NCBI GenBank assembly: GCA_020832445.1 | Contig: JAFIEO010000043.1 | Coordinates: 1 to 40,376, forward strand | Direction: 5' to 3' | DNA length: 40,376 bases | Source: Paracoccaceae bacterium | Lineage (GTDB): Bacteria; Pseudomonadota; Alphaproteobacteria; Rhodobacterales; Rhodobacteraceae | Part shown: piece by piece, positions 7,573-16,032 of the stretch | Position numbering within the stretch: the first letter of the stretch is position 1 | Layout of the letters: every line of letters starts with the position of its first letter | The notes under the pieces: generated by a model | What the model was told of the DNA's origin: nothing | The model's input: only the letters and a program-made list of their open reading frames with translations | Databases searched by the model: none | Translations under genes and position numbers: made by a program

Positions 7573-9237
7573 ATGACCGTTTCGAAATCAATAGAAAGCA
7601 TGCAATTTGCTTCAATAGGCCGCAGGGCACTGCTCGGGGCCTCTGTCGGGGTATGCGCCCTGATCGGGGCCAATATGCTTTTCGCGCAAACACCCCCGGA
7701 AACGCCCACGGGGCAGGTGGTTGTCGGGCTGTCTCAGGAACCGACCGCGTTTAACCCGTTGATGGCGGGGATTGAAGTCGATGAAACGATCTGGATGCAG
7801 ATCTATTCGCCGCTTTGGTATTCCGGCCCCGATGGAACATTGCTGCCCGAACTGGCCGCAGAAATCCCCATCACTGAAAATGGCGGCATTTCCCAGGACG
7901 GGCTGACCTGGACTGTCCGCCTGCGCGACGATGTAACCTGGCATGACGGAACACCCTTCACAGCCGAGGACGTTAAATTTTCGTTAGAGTTGATTAACAA
8001 CCCCGATTTCCGCGCAGGCAACCGTATGGGTCACGAACTGATCGAAGAAATCACAGTGACCAACCCGCATGAGATTACATGGACCATGCGCGAACCCTAT
8101 GCGCCCTATCTGGCCTTGCTGGCTGCAACCTATATGGTGCCGCGCCACATCATCGAAGCCGCTGACGATCCCCATACCGCGCTTGCCACTGCCCCTGTGG
8201 GCACCGGTCCCTTCACCTGGGGCGCGCGGGCGTCCGGCGACAGTATTACCTTGAACGCCAATGAAGATTTCTTCGGTGACGGCCCTTATCTGGAACGTGC
8301 GATCTTTCGCTACATCCCCGAGCAGACAGCCCTTTATGCGCAATTTCGTTCAGGCCAGCTTGATGCGACAATCGGAAGCGGTATTCCCGCGAACTATTTC
8401 GCCGAGGCACAGGATTTGCCCGGTCTGGTGGTCGAGGCCGTGGCAAACCCGTCATTGGAAATTGTGATGCCGAACCTTGAACATCCTGCCTTGCAGGACG
8501 TGGCCGTGCGCCGCGCGCTGTTCAGCGCAATCGATTCCGAGGCCATTATCGAGGCGATCTATTATGATCTGCATCGCCCCAATGTGTCCTTCGCCCCGCG
8601 CGAAAGCTGGGCCTATAACGATGCGCTGGCCCCGCATGTCTTTGACATTGACGAGGCAAACCGCCTGCTGGATGAAGCGGGGTGGGAAATGGGTGCGGCC
8701 AATGTGCGCGAAAAAGATGGCGTGCGGCTGGCATTCGACATTTCAACCACCACGGGCAATGCGTTGCGCGAACAGGCCCAACAGCTGATGATAGAAACAT
8801 GGCGGGCCATCGGCGCGCAGGTGTCCATCAATAATATGCCTGCGGCCGTGATCTGGGGTGATTTCTACCGCTTGTCACAGTTTGACACGCTGCTGGTCGG
8901 CACCGCGTTCCGCACTGGCATGGACCCCGACCCGTCCAACCGGTTCCTAAGCACGGCAATTCCCGCGCAGGGCGGTGCAGGCGCAAACTACATGCAATGG
9001 CAAAACACAGAAGCCGACGCGCTGCTGCAAGAAGGCATTGTCACCTTCGACATGGACCGTCGCCGCGAAATCTATCACCGCCTGCAAGAGATTGCCCGCG
9101 ACGAACTGCCGATCATTCCAATCTATCAGTATCAGCTTGTCGAAGGCCGCAAGGAAGGGCTGGAAGGATATGTTCCCAACATCAATGCGCGGCATAACAG
9201 CTGGAACATGCGTGAATGGTACTGGGCGCAGGACTGA
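7573..9237 (+). CDS. ABC transporter substrate-binding protein, peptide family (SBP family 5)
   Basis: A 554-residue periplasmic binding protein of the DppA/OppA type, which captures peptides or other organic solutes for import. The N-terminus has a twin-arginine-like leader (SIGRRALLGASVG, hydrophobic core, probable cleavage at LFA-Q). The mature part shows VVVGLSQEPTAFNPL, LRDDVTWHDGTPFTAEDVKFSL and a C-terminal DELPIIPIYQYQ region, all family hallmarks. The ATG at 7573 is chosen because AGAGGA ends seven bases before it; a TTG two codons earlier is unlikely. It heads a tight five-gene importer operon. The protein is clearly paralogous to the one encoded at 33618-35285, sharing GLSQEPT, PFTAEDVKF, LREQAQQ and a conserved PAAVIWG block. 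Confidence 0.95.
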   Translation: MTVSKSIESMQFASIGRRALLGASVGVCALIGANMLFAQTPPETPTGQVVVGLSQEPTAFNPLMAGIEVDETIWMQIYSPLWYSGPDGTLLPELAAEIPITENGGISQDGLTWTVRLRDDVTWHDGTPFTAEDVKFSLELINNPDFRAGNRMGHELIEEITVTNPHEITWTMREPYAPYLALLAATYMVPRHIIEAADDPHTALATAPVGTGPFTWGARASGDSITLNANEDFFGDGPYLERAIFRYIPEQTALYAQFRSGQLDATIGSGIPANYFAEAQDLPGLVVEAVANPSLEIVMPNLEHPALQDVAVRRALFSAIDSEAIIEAIYYDLHRPNVSFAPRESWAYNDALAPHVFDIDEANRLLDEAGWEMGAANVREKDGVRLAFDISTTTGNALREQAQQLMIETWRAIGAQVSINNMPAAVIWGDFYRLSQFDTLLVGTAFRTGMDPDPSNRFLSTAIPAQGGAGANYMQWQNTEADALLQEGIVTFDMDRRREIYHRLQEIARDELPIIPIYQYQLVEGRKEGLEGYVPNINARHNSWNMREWYWAQD

Positions 9238-9268
9238 TCCCGCGCAAGACTGACAAAAGGACCCGCCC

Positions 9269-10225
9269 ATGACCAGATTTCTAATCGGACGACTAGGCCA
9301 ATCTTTACTACTGCTGTGGATCGTGTCGGTAGTCGGATTTGCAATACTGCATCTGGCACCGGGCGGGCCCATGTCGCAATTCGCCGAATCCGGCAACATG
9401 ACGCAGGCCGACATGGACCGCATGGCCGAACAACTGGGCCTGAACCGCCCCCTGCCGGTCCAGTATGCGCAGTGGCTAACCAACATCGTCGCGGGCGACT
9501 GGGGCGTGTCCTACCGTGATCAGCAGCCGGTGCTGCGCATAATCTTTTCGCATCTCGGGGCAACCTTTGAACTGATGCTGACCTCTACCGTGATTGCGAT
9601 ATTCATCGGGGTATGGGTCGGCGTTCTGGGGGCTGTGTGGCGTTATTCGTTGTTCGACAGCGTTGCCACGATTTTTGCCATGGTTGCCCTGTCAATTCCT
9701 ACCTTCTGGTTCGGTCTGGTGGTCATCTGGTATTTTTCCATCGAGTTGGGCTGGCTGCCCGCGGGCAGCCGCATGACACCGGGCGACGGGTCGTTTGCGA
9801 ACAGGTTTCATCACCTGATCGGCCCTGCGCTGGTGCTGGCGCTTGTCTCGACCGCGATATGGAGTCGCTACATGCGTTCATCCATGCTTGATGTCATCAA
9901 TCAGGATTACATCCGCACCGCCAGATCCAAGGGCATATCGGAATGGCGCATCCTGACGCGGCACGCGCTGCGCAATGCGCTTTTGCCGATGATCACCATT
10001 CTGGGCCTGCAACTGCCTAACCTGCTAAGTGGGGCGCTGGTCACCGAAACGGTCTTTTCATGGCCGGGAATGGGGCGGCTGTTTCTCGATTCAATCAATT
10101 ACCGCGACTATCCGACAGTGATGGGAATTCTGATGTTCACAGCAATTCTGGTGCTTATCGGCAATCTGATTGCAGATATCCTGTATGGGCTGGCCGATCC
10201 GCGCATCGGGGGGCGCGCAAGATGA
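9269..10225 (+). CDS. ABC transporter permease, DppB/OppB-type
   Basis: A 318-residue inner-membrane permease with about six transmembrane segments. It begins with the family N-terminus (FLIGRLGQSLLLLWIVSVVGFAILHLAPGGP) and carries the cytoplasmic EAA loop that docks on the ATPase (DYIRTARSKGISEWRILTRHALRNALLPM), followed by SGALVTETVFSWPGMG. AAAAGGA lies just before the ATG. It overlaps the next permease gene by four bases (ATGA), so the two are translated together as the heterodimeric channel. Its counterpart in the second importer is at 32585-33535. Confidence 0.95.
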   Translation: MTRFLIGRLGQSLLLLWIVSVVGFAILHLAPGGPMSQFAESGNMTQADMDRMAEQLGLNRPLPVQYAQWLTNIVAGDWGVSYRDQQPVLRIIFSHLGATFELMLTSTVIAIFIGVWVGVLGAVWRYSLFDSVATIFAMVALSIPTFWFGLVVIWYFSIELGWLPAGSRMTPGDGSFANRFHHLIGPALVLALVSTAIWSRYMRSSMLDVINQDYIRTARSKGISEWRILTRHALRNALLPMITILGLQLPNLLSGALVTETVFSWPGMGRLFLDSINYRDYPTVMGILMFTAILVLIGNLIADILYGLADPRIGGRAR

Positions 10226-11106
10226 GCAATGCAACCCTTGCCCCTGCGGCCCCGCGCATTCGCCTTTTTCAAAGCCCCGCCCTGCGCCGGTTCCTGCGGC
10301 ACCGGCTGGCCGTCATCGGGACAATCACTATTCTGACAATGGTGTTGCTGGTCGTCATCGGACCTTGGCTGATGCCATTCGAGCCGACATCGACCAATAT
10401 CCGCAACCGGTTTCTGCCCCCTTTTGACAGCACACATCTGCTGGGCACCGACCCCTTGGGGCGTGATACGTTGACGCGCCTTCTGCACGCAGGCCGGATA
10501 TCATTGGCGGTGGGGTTTGCCGTGATGATCCTGAGCATGGCCATCGGCATTTTTGTTGGCACTGTCGCGGGCTTTTACGGGGGCGCATTGGGGGCTGCGC
10601 TGATGCGGTTTGTCGATGCAATGCTGTGTTTCCCACCTATTTTCCTGCTGCTGGCAATTTCGGCGCTGATCAACCCTTCGGTGATTTCAATTATCATCCT
10701 GATCTCTGCCGCGTCATGGATGGAAATTGCCCGCGTGGTCGAGGCGCAGGTGCGATCGTTGAAAGAGCGCGACTACACCGTCGCCGCCGAGGCATTGGGC
10801 GCGCGTGATCGCCGCATCATCTTGCGTGAAATCCTGCCCAATGCGGTCGCGCCCATCGTGGTTGCGGCAACCCTGAATGTGGCCAATGCTATTCTTGCTG
10901 AATCCTATATCAGTTTTCTGGGGTTCGGCGTTCAACCGCCGACCCCCAGCTGGGGCAATATGTTGCAGGATGCGCAAGGGTATCTGCGATCTGCGCCGTG
11001 GCTTGCAATCATTCCCGGCATCGCAATCACGCTTGCTGTAACCAGTTTCAACTTTATCGGGGACGGGCTGCGTGACGCACTGGACCCGCGAATGGAAAAC
11101 AGATGA
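10222..11106 (+). CDS. ABC transporter permease, DppC/OppC-type
   Basis: A 294-residue permease of the DppC class. A cytoplasmic N-terminal stretch (SPALRRFLRHRLAVIG) precedes the first membrane helix, then HLLGTDPLGRDTLTRLLHAGRISLAVG and the EAA loop near ERDYTVAAEALGARDRRIILREILPNA. The C-terminus FIGDGLRDALDPR is typical. The true start is the ATG that overlaps the previous stop (ATGA at 10222-10225); a longer frame from 10060 reads through the upstream permease. It partners the DppB-type protein and overlaps the following ATPase gene by four bases. The counterpart at 31673-32551 ends with the same FIGDGLRDALD. Confidence 0.95.
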   Translation: MSNATLAPAAPRIRLFQSPALRRFLRHRLAVIGTITILTMVLLVVIGPWLMPFEPTSTNIRNRFLPPFDSTHLLGTDPLGRDTLTRLLHAGRISLAVGFAVMILSMAIGIFVGTVAGFYGGALGAALMRFVDAMLCFPPIFLLLAISALINPSVISIIILISAASWMEIARVVEAQVRSLKERDYTVAAEALGARDRRIILREILPNAVAPIVVAATLNVANAILAESYISFLGFGVQPPTPSWGNMLQDAQGYLRSAPWLAIIPGIAITLAVTSFNFIGDGLRDALDPRMENR

Positions 11107-12146
11107 GCACAGCTGAACCCAAACCCGCCGCGCCCCCTGTGTTGCAGGTCAGCGATCTTGAAATCACCTTCAACACGCGGGCAGGGCCTGTCCGCGCTGT
11201 CCGGGATGTCAATTTCCAGATTGCGAAGGGGGAAACCCTTGCGATTGTCGGCGAAAGCGGTTCGGGCAAATCGGTCACCAGCCTTGCCATGTTGCGGCTG
11301 CTGCCCGGTGCGCCGTTTTGCAAGGTGTCCGGTCAGGTGTTGCTGTCGCATGAGGGCCGGCAGACCGATCTTGTCACCTGCTCTGCTGACGACATGCGTG
11401 CAATCCGCGGGCGTCATGCCTCTATCGTGTTTCAGGAACCGATGACCTCGCTTAATCCTGTGCACACGGCCGGAACACAGATTGCGGAATCCATCCGGCG
11501 GCATATAGGCCTTGGGCAGCGCGCGGCCATGGAACGCGCGATCGAATTGCTGGATCTGGTCGGCATTCCCGACCCGCGCCGCCGTGCCGCCAGTTTCCCG
11601 CATGAAATGTCGGGCGGTATGCGGCAACGGGTGATGATTGCGCTGGCACTGGCCTGTGACCCCAGCCTGCTGATTGCGGATGAACCGACGACTGCGCTGG
11701 ATGTGACCATTCAGGCGCAGATCATCGAGTTGATGAAAGACATTCAGGCGCGCACCGATCTGGCAATCATCTTCATTACCCACAATCTGGGTGTCGTGGC
11801 AGATGTAGCCGACAAGGTTATGGTCATGTATGCAGGCTCTCCCGTGGAAACTGCCCCTGTGGCTGATCTGTTCGAACGCCCCTTGATGCCTTATACGCGC
11901 GGGCTGTTGCAATCGGTGCCGCGGATCACGTTTTCCGCATCGCGAGGCCAGCCGTTACCGGCAATCAGGGGCACTGTGCCCAGCCCGCTGGCACTGCCAC
12001 AGGGGTGCAGCTTTGGCCCGCGCTGCGACTGGTTTCTGTCCGGCACCTGCGATGCAGATACACCCCTGCTGCAACCTGTGCAGCGCGGGCATGACGTGCG
12101 CTGCCACCGGTGCGAAACAATCCTGAAGGAGCTGGCAATTCAATGA
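11103..12146 (+). CDS. ABC transporter ATP-binding protein, DppD/OppD-type
   Basis: A 347-residue ATPase that powers the importer. Walker A is GESGSGKS at residues 50-57, the signature is MSGGMRQRV, and Walker [14 protein letters not shown]; a His switch lies in FITHNLGVV. The C-terminal oligopeptide/dipeptide extension contains the cysteine-rich segment [10 protein letters not shown]...GTCDAD...VRCHRC, a pattern linked in some DppD proteins to an iron-sulfur cluster (family knowledge). ATGA overlaps exist at both ends, placing it firmly in the operon. The second importer in this window has a fused ATPase that lacks this cysteine segment. Confidence 0.95.
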   Translation: MSTAEPKPAAPPVLQVSDLEITFNTRAGPVRAVRDVNFQIAKGETLAIVGESGSGKSVTSLAMLRLLPGAPFCKVSGQVLLSHEGRQTDLVTCSADDMRAIRGRHASIVFQEPMTSLNPVHTAGTQIAESIRRHIGLGQRAAMERAIELLDLVGIPDPRRRAASFPHEMSGGMRQRVMIALALACDPSLLIADEPTTALDVTIQAQIIELMKDIQARTDLAIIFITHNLGVVADVADKVMVMYAGSPVETAPVADLFERPLMPYTRGLLQSVPRITFSASRGQPLPAIRGTVPSPLALPQGCSFGPRCDWFLSGTCDADTPLLQPVQRGHDVRCHRCETILKELAIQ

Positions 12147-13147
12147 CGTCACCTCTGGTAGAACTTAACAATATCTCGCGTCATTTTCCGGGCAAGCGCA
12201 CCAGCCTGTTCGGCCCGCCCGAAACGGTGCGCGCGGTTGATGGCCTGTCGTTACGGATCAACCGTGGCGAAGTGCTAAGTCTGGTCGGCGAAAGCGGATC
12301 AGGCAAAAGCACGGTGGGCAAGGCGCTGATGCGCCTGACCGACCTGACCGCAGGCGAGATTGTCTTTGACGGGCAGGAAATCAGCCGCTTTGACCGCGCC
12401 CGCATGCGCCCGTTGCGCCGCCGTATCCAGATGGTGTTTCAGGACCCCTATGCCTCGTTGAACCCCAAGGCCAGCGTGGCCGACACACTGGCCGCGCCGC
12501 TTGAAATCCATGAACCGGATTTGACGCGCGCCCAGCGGCAGGACCGGGTTGCCGATATTTTGGAAACGGTTGGTCTGTCGCCCGATTTTGCTGCCCGCTA
12601 CCCGCACGAGTTTTCAGGTGGCCAGCGCCAGCGTATCGGATTGGCGCGCGCGCTGATCACCAAGCCCGATCTGCTTGTCGCGGACGAGCCGATCTCGGCG
12701 CTGGACGTGTCCGTGCAGGCACAGGTCATCAATCTGCTGCTGGAGTTGCAGCAGCGGCTGGGGCTGACAATCCTGTTCATCTCGCATGATCTGTCGGTGG
12801 TCAGCCACATCTCGGACCGGATTGCGGTGATGTATCTGGGCCGCGTGGTAGAGGTGGCACCAGCGGAAGCCCTGTTCCGCGCGCCGCGTCATCCCTACAC
12901 CGAAGCATTGCTGTCGGCCATTCCCGAACCCGATATGCGTGCGCGGCGCAAGCGTATGATCCTGAAAGGCGATATTCCCAGCCCTGTGAACCCCCCGTCA
13001 GGGTGCAGTTTCCGCACGCGCTGCCCGTATGCGATTGCGGAATGCGCCAATGCACGCCCGCTGCTTGAACCGGCTGGTCCGGGCCATCTGAAGGCCTGCA
13101 TCCGTGATGATCTGGATTTGTCCCCTGCGTTGACCTCGGATACATGA
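12143..13147 (+). CDS. ABC transporter ATP-binding protein, DppF/OppF-type
   Basis: A 334-residue second ATPase, forming the asymmetric nucleotide-binding pair with the DppD-type protein. Walker [10 protein letters not shown] is at residues 49-57, the signature is [13 protein letters not shown] and Walker B LLVADEPISALDV. The characteristic GPPETVRAVDGLSL opening and the C-terminal GCSFRTRCPYAIAECANARPLLE extension identify the F subunit. The start is the ATG overlapping the previous stop (12143-12146); an earlier ATG at 12110 lies within the upstream gene. It overlaps the next gene, a MOSC-reductase-Rieske fusion, by four bases, which ties that enzyme to the transporter. Confidence 0.95.
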   Translation: MTSPLVELNNISRHFPGKRTSLFGPPETVRAVDGLSLRINRGEVLSLVGESGSGKSTVGKALMRLTDLTAGEIVFDGQEISRFDRARMRPLRRRIQMVFQDPYASLNPKASVADTLAAPLEIHEPDLTRAQRQDRVADILETVGLSPDFAARYPHEFSGGQRQRIGLARALITKPDLLVADEPISALDVSVQAQVINLLLELQQRLGLTILFISHDLSVVSHISDRIAVMYLGRVVEVAPAEALFRAPRHPYTEALLSAIPEPDMRARRKRMILKGDIPSPVNPPSGCSFRTRCPYAIAECANARPLLEPAGPGHLKACIRDDLDLSPALTSDT

Positions 13148-15351
13148 AACCTGCATTTGAAGGGGCCTGCGTAACCGGCCTGTGGCGCTATCCGGTCAGC
13201 AGTCTGGCGGGCGAGCGTTGCGCAACATTGCAACTTGACCCCGACGGCCCCCAAGGCGACCGTACGCACGGATTGTTCGACGCCGCAACCAGCGCGCCCG
13301 CCTATCCTGTGCGCGATCCGTCATGGAATGATGCACCAGCGTTGATGGCCAGGGCGGGGCGCGATGGCCCCTGTGTGTCGCGTGATGGCCATGTCTGGCA
13401 TGACATAGATAGCGCGGCGGCCAGTGACCTGTTGTCGGCCCATTTTGACAGGCCGGTTCTGGCGCGGCGCTACGGCGCAGCGCTGCCCGATGGGACAGCG
13501 GCGAAAGCGCGGTATTCCATGGCCCCCGTGCATCTGATCAGCCGTCAGGCTTTGGCGCGACTGGCAGAACTTCTGCCCGACAGCCAGATAGACCTGCGGC
13601 GCTTTCGTCCCAATATTGTGGTTGATCTGCCCAACGCCCCTGCGGGTATGCCTGAATACAATCTGCTGGGTCAAAGCTTTCGCATCGGGGATGTGACCTT
13701 GCGCGGCGAGGCGCCTTGCGGGCGGTGCGGGTTCACCACCTTGCAACAAGATGATCTGCCCCGCGACCCTGACGTGCTGCGCATGCTGACCAGACATTTT
13801 CAGCGCAACCTTGGGATTTACTGCAAGGTTGAAATCTCGGGTGAAATCCATATAGCGCAGGCGTTACGCGTGCCGCGCATGCACCCTGTCGTGATCGTGG
13901 GGGGCGGTCAGGCGGGCGCAACGACTGCGCGCACGCTGCGGGAACTGGGCTACAGGGAACCGCTGGTCCTGATAGGGGATGAAACGCACCCGCCATATGA
14001 GCGCCCACAACTGTCAAAATCCCTGTTCCGGCCAGAACCGCTGACCGGTGCGATGACGCGTGCGCAGGCGCAAGACCTGAATATAGACCTGAAGACTGGC
14101 AGCCGTGTCGCAGCGCTGGACGCGGATGCACGCACCCTTACGCTGGCGGATGGCAGTTGCCTTGACTATGCCCGACTGGTGATCGCGACAGGCGGACAGG
14201 TGCGCAATCCCGTCGGGTTGTCCGGTCCACGGGTGCAAACCCTGCGCACAAGCGCGGATGCACAGGCGATTGCCGCATTGGCCCCGCGCAGGTTGATGAT
14301 CCTTGGTGGTGGATGGATCGCGATGGAAGCTGCTGCCGCCGCCCGCGCGGTCGGAATTGCGGTCACGGTTCTTGTGCGGGGGCCTGCCCTTGCGCACCGG
14401 ATTTTGCCTGATCAGGTGTCAGACCATCTGGCCGCGCTGCACCGTGCCAATGGCGTTGATCTGCGGCTTGGGGCTACGCCGCGCTTCAGCATGGATGGCG
14501 CTTGCGTGCGCGCACAGGTTGATGGCGCGACCATCACGGCCGATCTGCTGCTGGTTGCGGCTGGCATTACACCGGATGTCATGCTGGGGCAACAGGCGGG
14601 CATTGCGTCTGGCGACGGTATTGCAACGGATGGGGCGGGCGCTACATCGCAGCCGCTGATTTACGCGGTGGGTGACGTGGCGCTGCAACCGGTCGCGGAC
14701 ACGCGCATGCGCATCGAAAGTTGGCAGAATGCGAATGATCAGGCGCGCGCCTGCGCGCAGGCCATGATGGGCATGCCACTGCCTGAGCGCGCACCGCTGC
14801 GGTTCTGGTCCGACCAGTTCGGCAAGCGTATACAGATCGCGGGTCTGCCGCGACCGGATGCCCCCTTGTGCACAGCACTGCGGGATGCGCAGCGGCCATT
14901 CTGGAACTATGGCAGCTTCGCGATTGGCATCGACAGACCGCAGGATATTCATCAATTTGACGCCAACCCACCGCCTGCACGCGCGAACAGACAGCCCCCG
15001 CAGCCACAGGGGCCGGGGCGTGCAATTATTGCCAGCCATGCAGTGCGAGAGGGCGCGCTGATCCGTATCAATGATCCGGTGCATGGCGCGCTTGCGCTTA
15101 CGCGGCTCGGGGGGCGGGTTCATGCGGTTGCAGATGCCTGCCCCCATGCCGTCGCGTCCCTGTCCGACGGGTTTGTGGCGAATGGCCATATTGTGTGCCC
15201 TTTGCATTTCGCCGAATTTGACCTGACAGATGGCACCCCCCGCAACGCACCCGCCGGATGCGGCAGGCTGGCATGCTGGCCCGTCAGTGAAGCGGGCGGT
15301 GAAATCCTGATCCATGACATAGACAACGGACCAGCCCGCACCGGCGTGTAA
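13144..15351 (+). CDS. MOSC domain / FAD-NAD(P)H reductase / Rieske triple-fusion oxidoreductase
   Basis: A 735-residue three-part enzyme. Residues 1-240 form a MOSC (molybdenum-cofactor-binding) unit: the N-terminal barrel (VTGLWRYPVSSLAGE, GPQGDR) and core with RFRPNIVVD and the cysteine pair PC192-GR-C195 followed by FTTLQQDD and NLGIYCKV. Residues 247-605 are a ferredoxin-reductase-type flavoprotein: FAD loop GGGQAG 253-258, ERPQLSKS 287-294, VIATGG, NAD(P) loop LGGGWIAME 387-395 and AVGDVA 508-513. After a proline-rich linker (609-624) comes a Rieske domain with C666-P-H668 and C685-P-L-H688. The parts imply NAD(P)H to FAD to Fe-S to Mo electron flow within one chain. The YPVKS motif usual in MOSC-N reads YPVSS. 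ATGA overlap with the ATPase gene makes it the last cistron of the importer operon. Family knowledge (mARC, YcbX) suggests reduction of N-hydroxylated or N-oxide substrates; hydroxylation is the alternative. The substrate is unknown. Confidence 0.92.
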   Translation: MKPAFEGACVTGLWRYPVSSLAGERCATLQLDPDGPQGDRTHGLFDAATSAPAYPVRDPSWNDAPALMARAGRDGPCVSRDGHVWHDIDSAAASDLLSAHFDRPVLARRYGAALPDGTAAKARYSMAPVHLISRQALARLAELLPDSQIDLRRFRPNIVVDLPNAPAGMPEYNLLGQSFRIGDVTLRGEAPCGRCGFTTLQQDDLPRDPDVLRMLTRHFQRNLGIYCKVEISGEIHIAQALRVPRMHPVVIVGGGQAGATTARTLRELGYREPLVLIGDETHPPYERPQLSKSLFRPEPLTGAMTRAQAQDLNIDLKTGSRVAALDADARTLTLADGSCLDYARLVIATGGQVRNPVGLSGPRVQTLRTSADAQAIAALAPRRLMILGGGWIAMEAAAAARAVGIAVTVLVRGPALAHRILPDQVSDHLAALHRANGVDLRLGATPRFSMDGACVRAQVDGATITADLLLVAAGITPDVMLGQQAGIASGDGIATDGAGATSQPLIYAVGDVALQPVADTRMRIESWQNANDQARACAQAMMGMPLPERAPLRFWSDQFGKRIQIAGLPRPDAPLCTALRDAQRPFWNYGSFAIGIDRPQDIHQFDANPPPARANRQPPQPQGPGRAIIASHAVREGALIRINDPVHGALALTRLGGRVHAVADACPHAVASLSDGFVANGHIVCPLHFAEFDLTDGTPRNAPAGCGRLACWPVSEAGGEILIHDIDNGPARTGV

Positions 15352-15384
15352 TGCCGCGACATGACACCCCGACACTGCAGGGCG

Positions 15385-15405
15385 GCAGACTTAAACTCTG
15401 TCTGC
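15385..15405. terminator. Hairpin at the convergent end of the MOSC-fusion and Lrp genes
   Basis: GCAGAC (15385-15390) pairs with GTCTGC (15400-15405) across nine bases that include the Lrp stop codon. A second, wider pairing TGCCGC...GCGGCA encloses the preceding bases (15351-15387). The gap between the convergent genes is only 39 bases, and no T-run is present, so termination here is probable from position rather than from sequence strength. Confidence 0.35.
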
Positions 15406-15882
15406 GAAAAGGCGTGTCAGCGGGAACTGGGTCTTTGCAAAAGGTGTTTTGATCACCACAAAACTGAAATATTTGTCGACCCCGATTTCACGGTCAATCA
15501 GTGCTTCAATGATGTTCTGGTAGTCGGCAATTCCGGCCGTGACGAATTTTGCAAGGTAATCATACCCGCCCGATACCAGATGACATTCGATACAACTGTC
15601 AACCTTTTCCAACGCTTCCTGAAATCTGGCGAAATCAATCTGGCGATGGTTCTTTAACGTGAATTCGGTAAAGACCGTCAGCGTCTCGCCCAGTTTGCTG
15701 ACATCGATCTGCGCGGAATAGCCGGAAATAAAACCGGCCTGTTGCAGCTTCTTTACCCGCATCAGACAGGGCGAAGGTGACAGCGCGACCAGATCTGCAA
15801 GTTCGACGTTGGTAATCCGGCCATTGCGTTGAAGTTCGGCCAGAATTTTCACATCGATGCGGTCTAGTTTGTGGCCACTCAT
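15391..15882 (-). CDS. Lrp/AsnC-family transcriptional regulator
   Basis: A 163-residue Lrp-type regulator: DNA-binding domain at the N-terminus (LDRIDVKILAELQRNGRITNVELADLVALSPSPCLMRVKKLQQAGFI) and a RAM ligand-sensing domain with GGYDYLAKFVTAGIADYQNII. These proteins sense amino acids and often control a neighbouring divergent gene. The start at 15882 is preceded by AGAAGGAA about ten bases upstream; a longer frame from 15924 lacks such a site. It is divergent from a DAO-family oxidase at 16033, so it likely controls that gene, and perhaps the oxidase-dehydrogenase cluster, in response to an amino acid or its derivative. Confidence 0.94.
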   Translation of the reverse strand: MSGHKLDRIDVKILAELQRNGRITNVELADLVALSPSPCLMRVKKLQQAGFISGYSAQIDVSKLGETLTVFTEFTLKNHRQIDFARFQEALEKVDSCIECHLVSGGYDYLAKFVTAGIADYQNIIEALIDREIGVDKYFSFVVIKTPFAKTQFPLTRLFADRV

Positions 15883-15949
15883 CGGGCGTTCGTTCCTTCT
15901 GAAATGGGGGCAACATCCGGGCATGCTGCAAAGTAGGTCTGCTACAAAG

Positions 15950-16016
15950 GAATATGCCGGTATTCATTGCCACAGCAGCAGATGTAGTCCGGCAAGACGC
16001 GCTAGGTTTCATGAAA
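15950..16016. promoter_or_regulatory. Candidate Lrp-type operator sites in the divergent gap
   Basis: Within the 150-base gap, GAATA (15950-15954) and TATTC (15961-15965) form an inverted repeat with a six-base spacer, and TTTCATGAAA (16007-16016) is a perfect ten-base palindrome. The second sits 17 bases before the oxidase ATG. Lrp proteins bind loosely conserved AT-rich palindromes, often several per promoter, which fits two spaced sites. Confidence 0.4.
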
Positions 16017-16032
16017 ACCATAGGATAGTCGA

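Noticed and set aside
14419-15375. Long open frame on the minus strand opposite the MOSC-Rieske fusion (318 codons)
   Set aside because: It is antisense to a gene with clear domain motifs, has no recognisable domain, and long opposite-strand frames are common at this GC content.
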